From the NCBI GenBank assembly GCA_030672605.1, contig DAOVGE010000051.1:1-5864 (forward strand): 5,864 nt of DNA, read 5' to 3'. This DNA is from Methanosarcinales archaeon (GTDB lineage Archaea; Halobacteriota; Methanosarcinia; Methanosarcinales; Methanogasteraceae). The position numbers and the translations under genes are program-made. The notes beneath the pieces were generated by a model that searched no databases, was not told where the DNA came from, and saw only the letters and a list, made by a program, of their open reading frames with translations. Positions 5,327 through 5,864 of this stretch are shown here, in pieces. Each line of letters opens with the position of its first letter. Positions within the stretch are counted from its first letter, which is position 1.

Positions 5327-5340
5327 CATATATGGTTGGT
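5327..5340 (-). promoter_or_regulatory. Candidate promoter of the DHPS-like gene
   Basis: On the minus strand, ACCAACC (5340-5334) precedes ATATATG (5333-5327). This is TATA-like and about 30 bases before the ATG at 5297. It implies a leader of about 8-10 bases holding the GTGAT element. The BRE match is weak. Confidence 0.4.
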
Positions 5341-5410
5341 ATGTATCCGCTTCAAATTAAGTGGTGACTGAGGCACTATCCAAAAAATCGGTGATTTATG
5401 CTAAGTATTG

Positions 5411-5523
5411 TGAATGCAGATTTTATAAATGTATGAAGATGTTGCCTTGAATCAGTGTAATCCGTGTTAATCTGTGGCTAACAAGGGCTTTTAGCCACAG
5501 ATCAACACTGATGAATGCAGATT
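5411..5523. repeat. Direct repeats flanking a palindrome (5462-5510)
   Basis: TGAATGCAGATT occurs at 5411-5422 and again at 5512-5523. Between them, 5462-5481 pairs with 5491-5510 at 18 of 20 positions (core TCTGTGGCTAA / TTAGCCACAGA) around a 9-base loop, CAAGGGCTT. TCCGTGTTAATCT (5461-5473) is identical to 3534-3546 in copy C, so this is a distant relative of the CCACAAGATT family. The stem could form a strong hairpin in RNA or single-stranded DNA. Confidence 0.7.
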
Positions 5524-5643
5524 GAGGTTTTTATGCATATCTTTCAGAAAGACTGAAGATTGGGTTGTGCCCTACTTTTTGGAGTGGATACATTTTTTGT
5601 CTATACCACGCTGCCACCCATTGTGCCCCAGCAGCTCTTCAGT

Positions 5644-5781
5644 TCATTTATCTAATCCGGTTCCTGAAAGGCTCACTCCCGTAACTCCAAGTTCAAGCGC
5701 CGGCATCATAACATCAGCGTCAAACCCAAGCGCAGTGCAGTACAGAAGCCCGTTCAGTGTCACCGTATATGCGAAACGCAT
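5644..5781 (-). pseudogene. aroK: Archaeal shikimate kinase (AroK, GHMP type) fragment
   Basis: A 45-codon frame reads MRFAYTVTLNGLLYCTALG, then FDADVMMPALELGVTG, then VSLSGTGLDK and a TGA stop at 5646-5644. The LNGLLYC...LG.D...ALE.G..G.SLSGTG pattern recalls the C-terminal third of archaeal GHMP-family shikimate kinase as I know it, where SGTGP is usual. Shikimate kinase phosphorylates shikimate two steps after AroD. Full-length enzymes are near 280-300 aa. Here the roughly 40-50 residues after SGTG are missing, and the Pro is replaced by Leu-Asp-Lys-stop. Upstream of the ATG the frame stays open to the window edge (5864), but those residues do not look like AroK and the DNA is AT-rich, so no ATP-binding part is visible. 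I read it as a remnant, although a genuine short peptide or a frameshifted gene is possible. Confidence 0.5.
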
Positions 5782-5864
5782 GAGTTTATAAGCAAATACA
5801 TATTGCGCAGCATGAGGTTCTAATTGATGTGAATATGTCAGTAATATGCCACATAAGCTGTTGA

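Larger units (their letters stand above)
5298..5643. other. Intergenic region upstream of the DHPS-like gene
   Basis: No gene is seen. It contains a promoter candidate for the DHPS-like gene (5327-5340), 12-bp direct repeats (5411-5422 and 5512-5523) flanking a strong palindrome (5462-5510), an imperfect small hairpin (5539-5560), and two TTGTGCCC copies (5565-5572, 5621-5628) next to the truncated aroK-like fragment. The plus-strand open frame starting at 5522 is mostly antisense to that fragment. Confidence 0.5.

Noticed and set aside
5522..5791. 89-aa plus-strand frame
   Set aside because: Its second half is antisense to the AroK-like fragment, whose minus-strand reading is much more protein-like, and its first half shows no family resemblance.

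Overview
The window looks archaeal, most likely a euryarchaeon related to methanogens or ANME-type lineages near Methanosarcinales. The signs are a TFIIB-type transcription factor, a Gar1 pseudouridylation protein, a methanogen-type dihydropteroate-synthase-like protein, and TATA/BRE promoters instead of -35/-10 boxes. The TFB protein closely resembles Methanosarcina-type TFB as I remember it, so the lineage is an inference and not a search result.

Layout: 1-429 is a repeat-rich spacer that also holds the likely terminator of the tfb transcript. Positions 430-1674 (minus) carry gar1-tfb, a two-gene information-processing operon with a clear TATA/BRE at 1718-1732. Positions 1675-2110 contain a divergent promoter pair, a stretch of strong hairpins that may be a structured RNA, and a 120-bp inverted-repeat element ending at a possible trpF promoter. 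Positions 2111-3467 (plus) carry trpF and aroD, overlapping by 8 bases, so one step of tryptophan synthesis is translationally linked to one step of the shikimate pathway. Positions 3468-3830 hold another repeat copy followed by a 196-bp MITE-like nested palindrome. Positions 3831-5297 (minus) encode a 488-residue dihydropteroate-synthase-like protein, probably in tetrahydromethanopterin/tetrahydrosarcinapterin synthesis. Positions 5298-5864 contain its promoter, another palindromic repeat and, on the minus strand, a short fragment that reads like the C-terminal part of archaeal shikimate kinase (AroK), cut off just after its SGTG motif.

The most distinctive feature is the bracketing of each transcription unit by short repeats. 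One family is CCACAAGATT-like (233-293, 1963-2082, 3493-3566, with a relative at 5461-5510). The other is CGCAAAGACG-like (68-143 and inside 3596-3791) and includes a 34-bp exact match. These look like non-autonomous repeats. No transposase, CRISPR array, tRNA or rRNA is visible.
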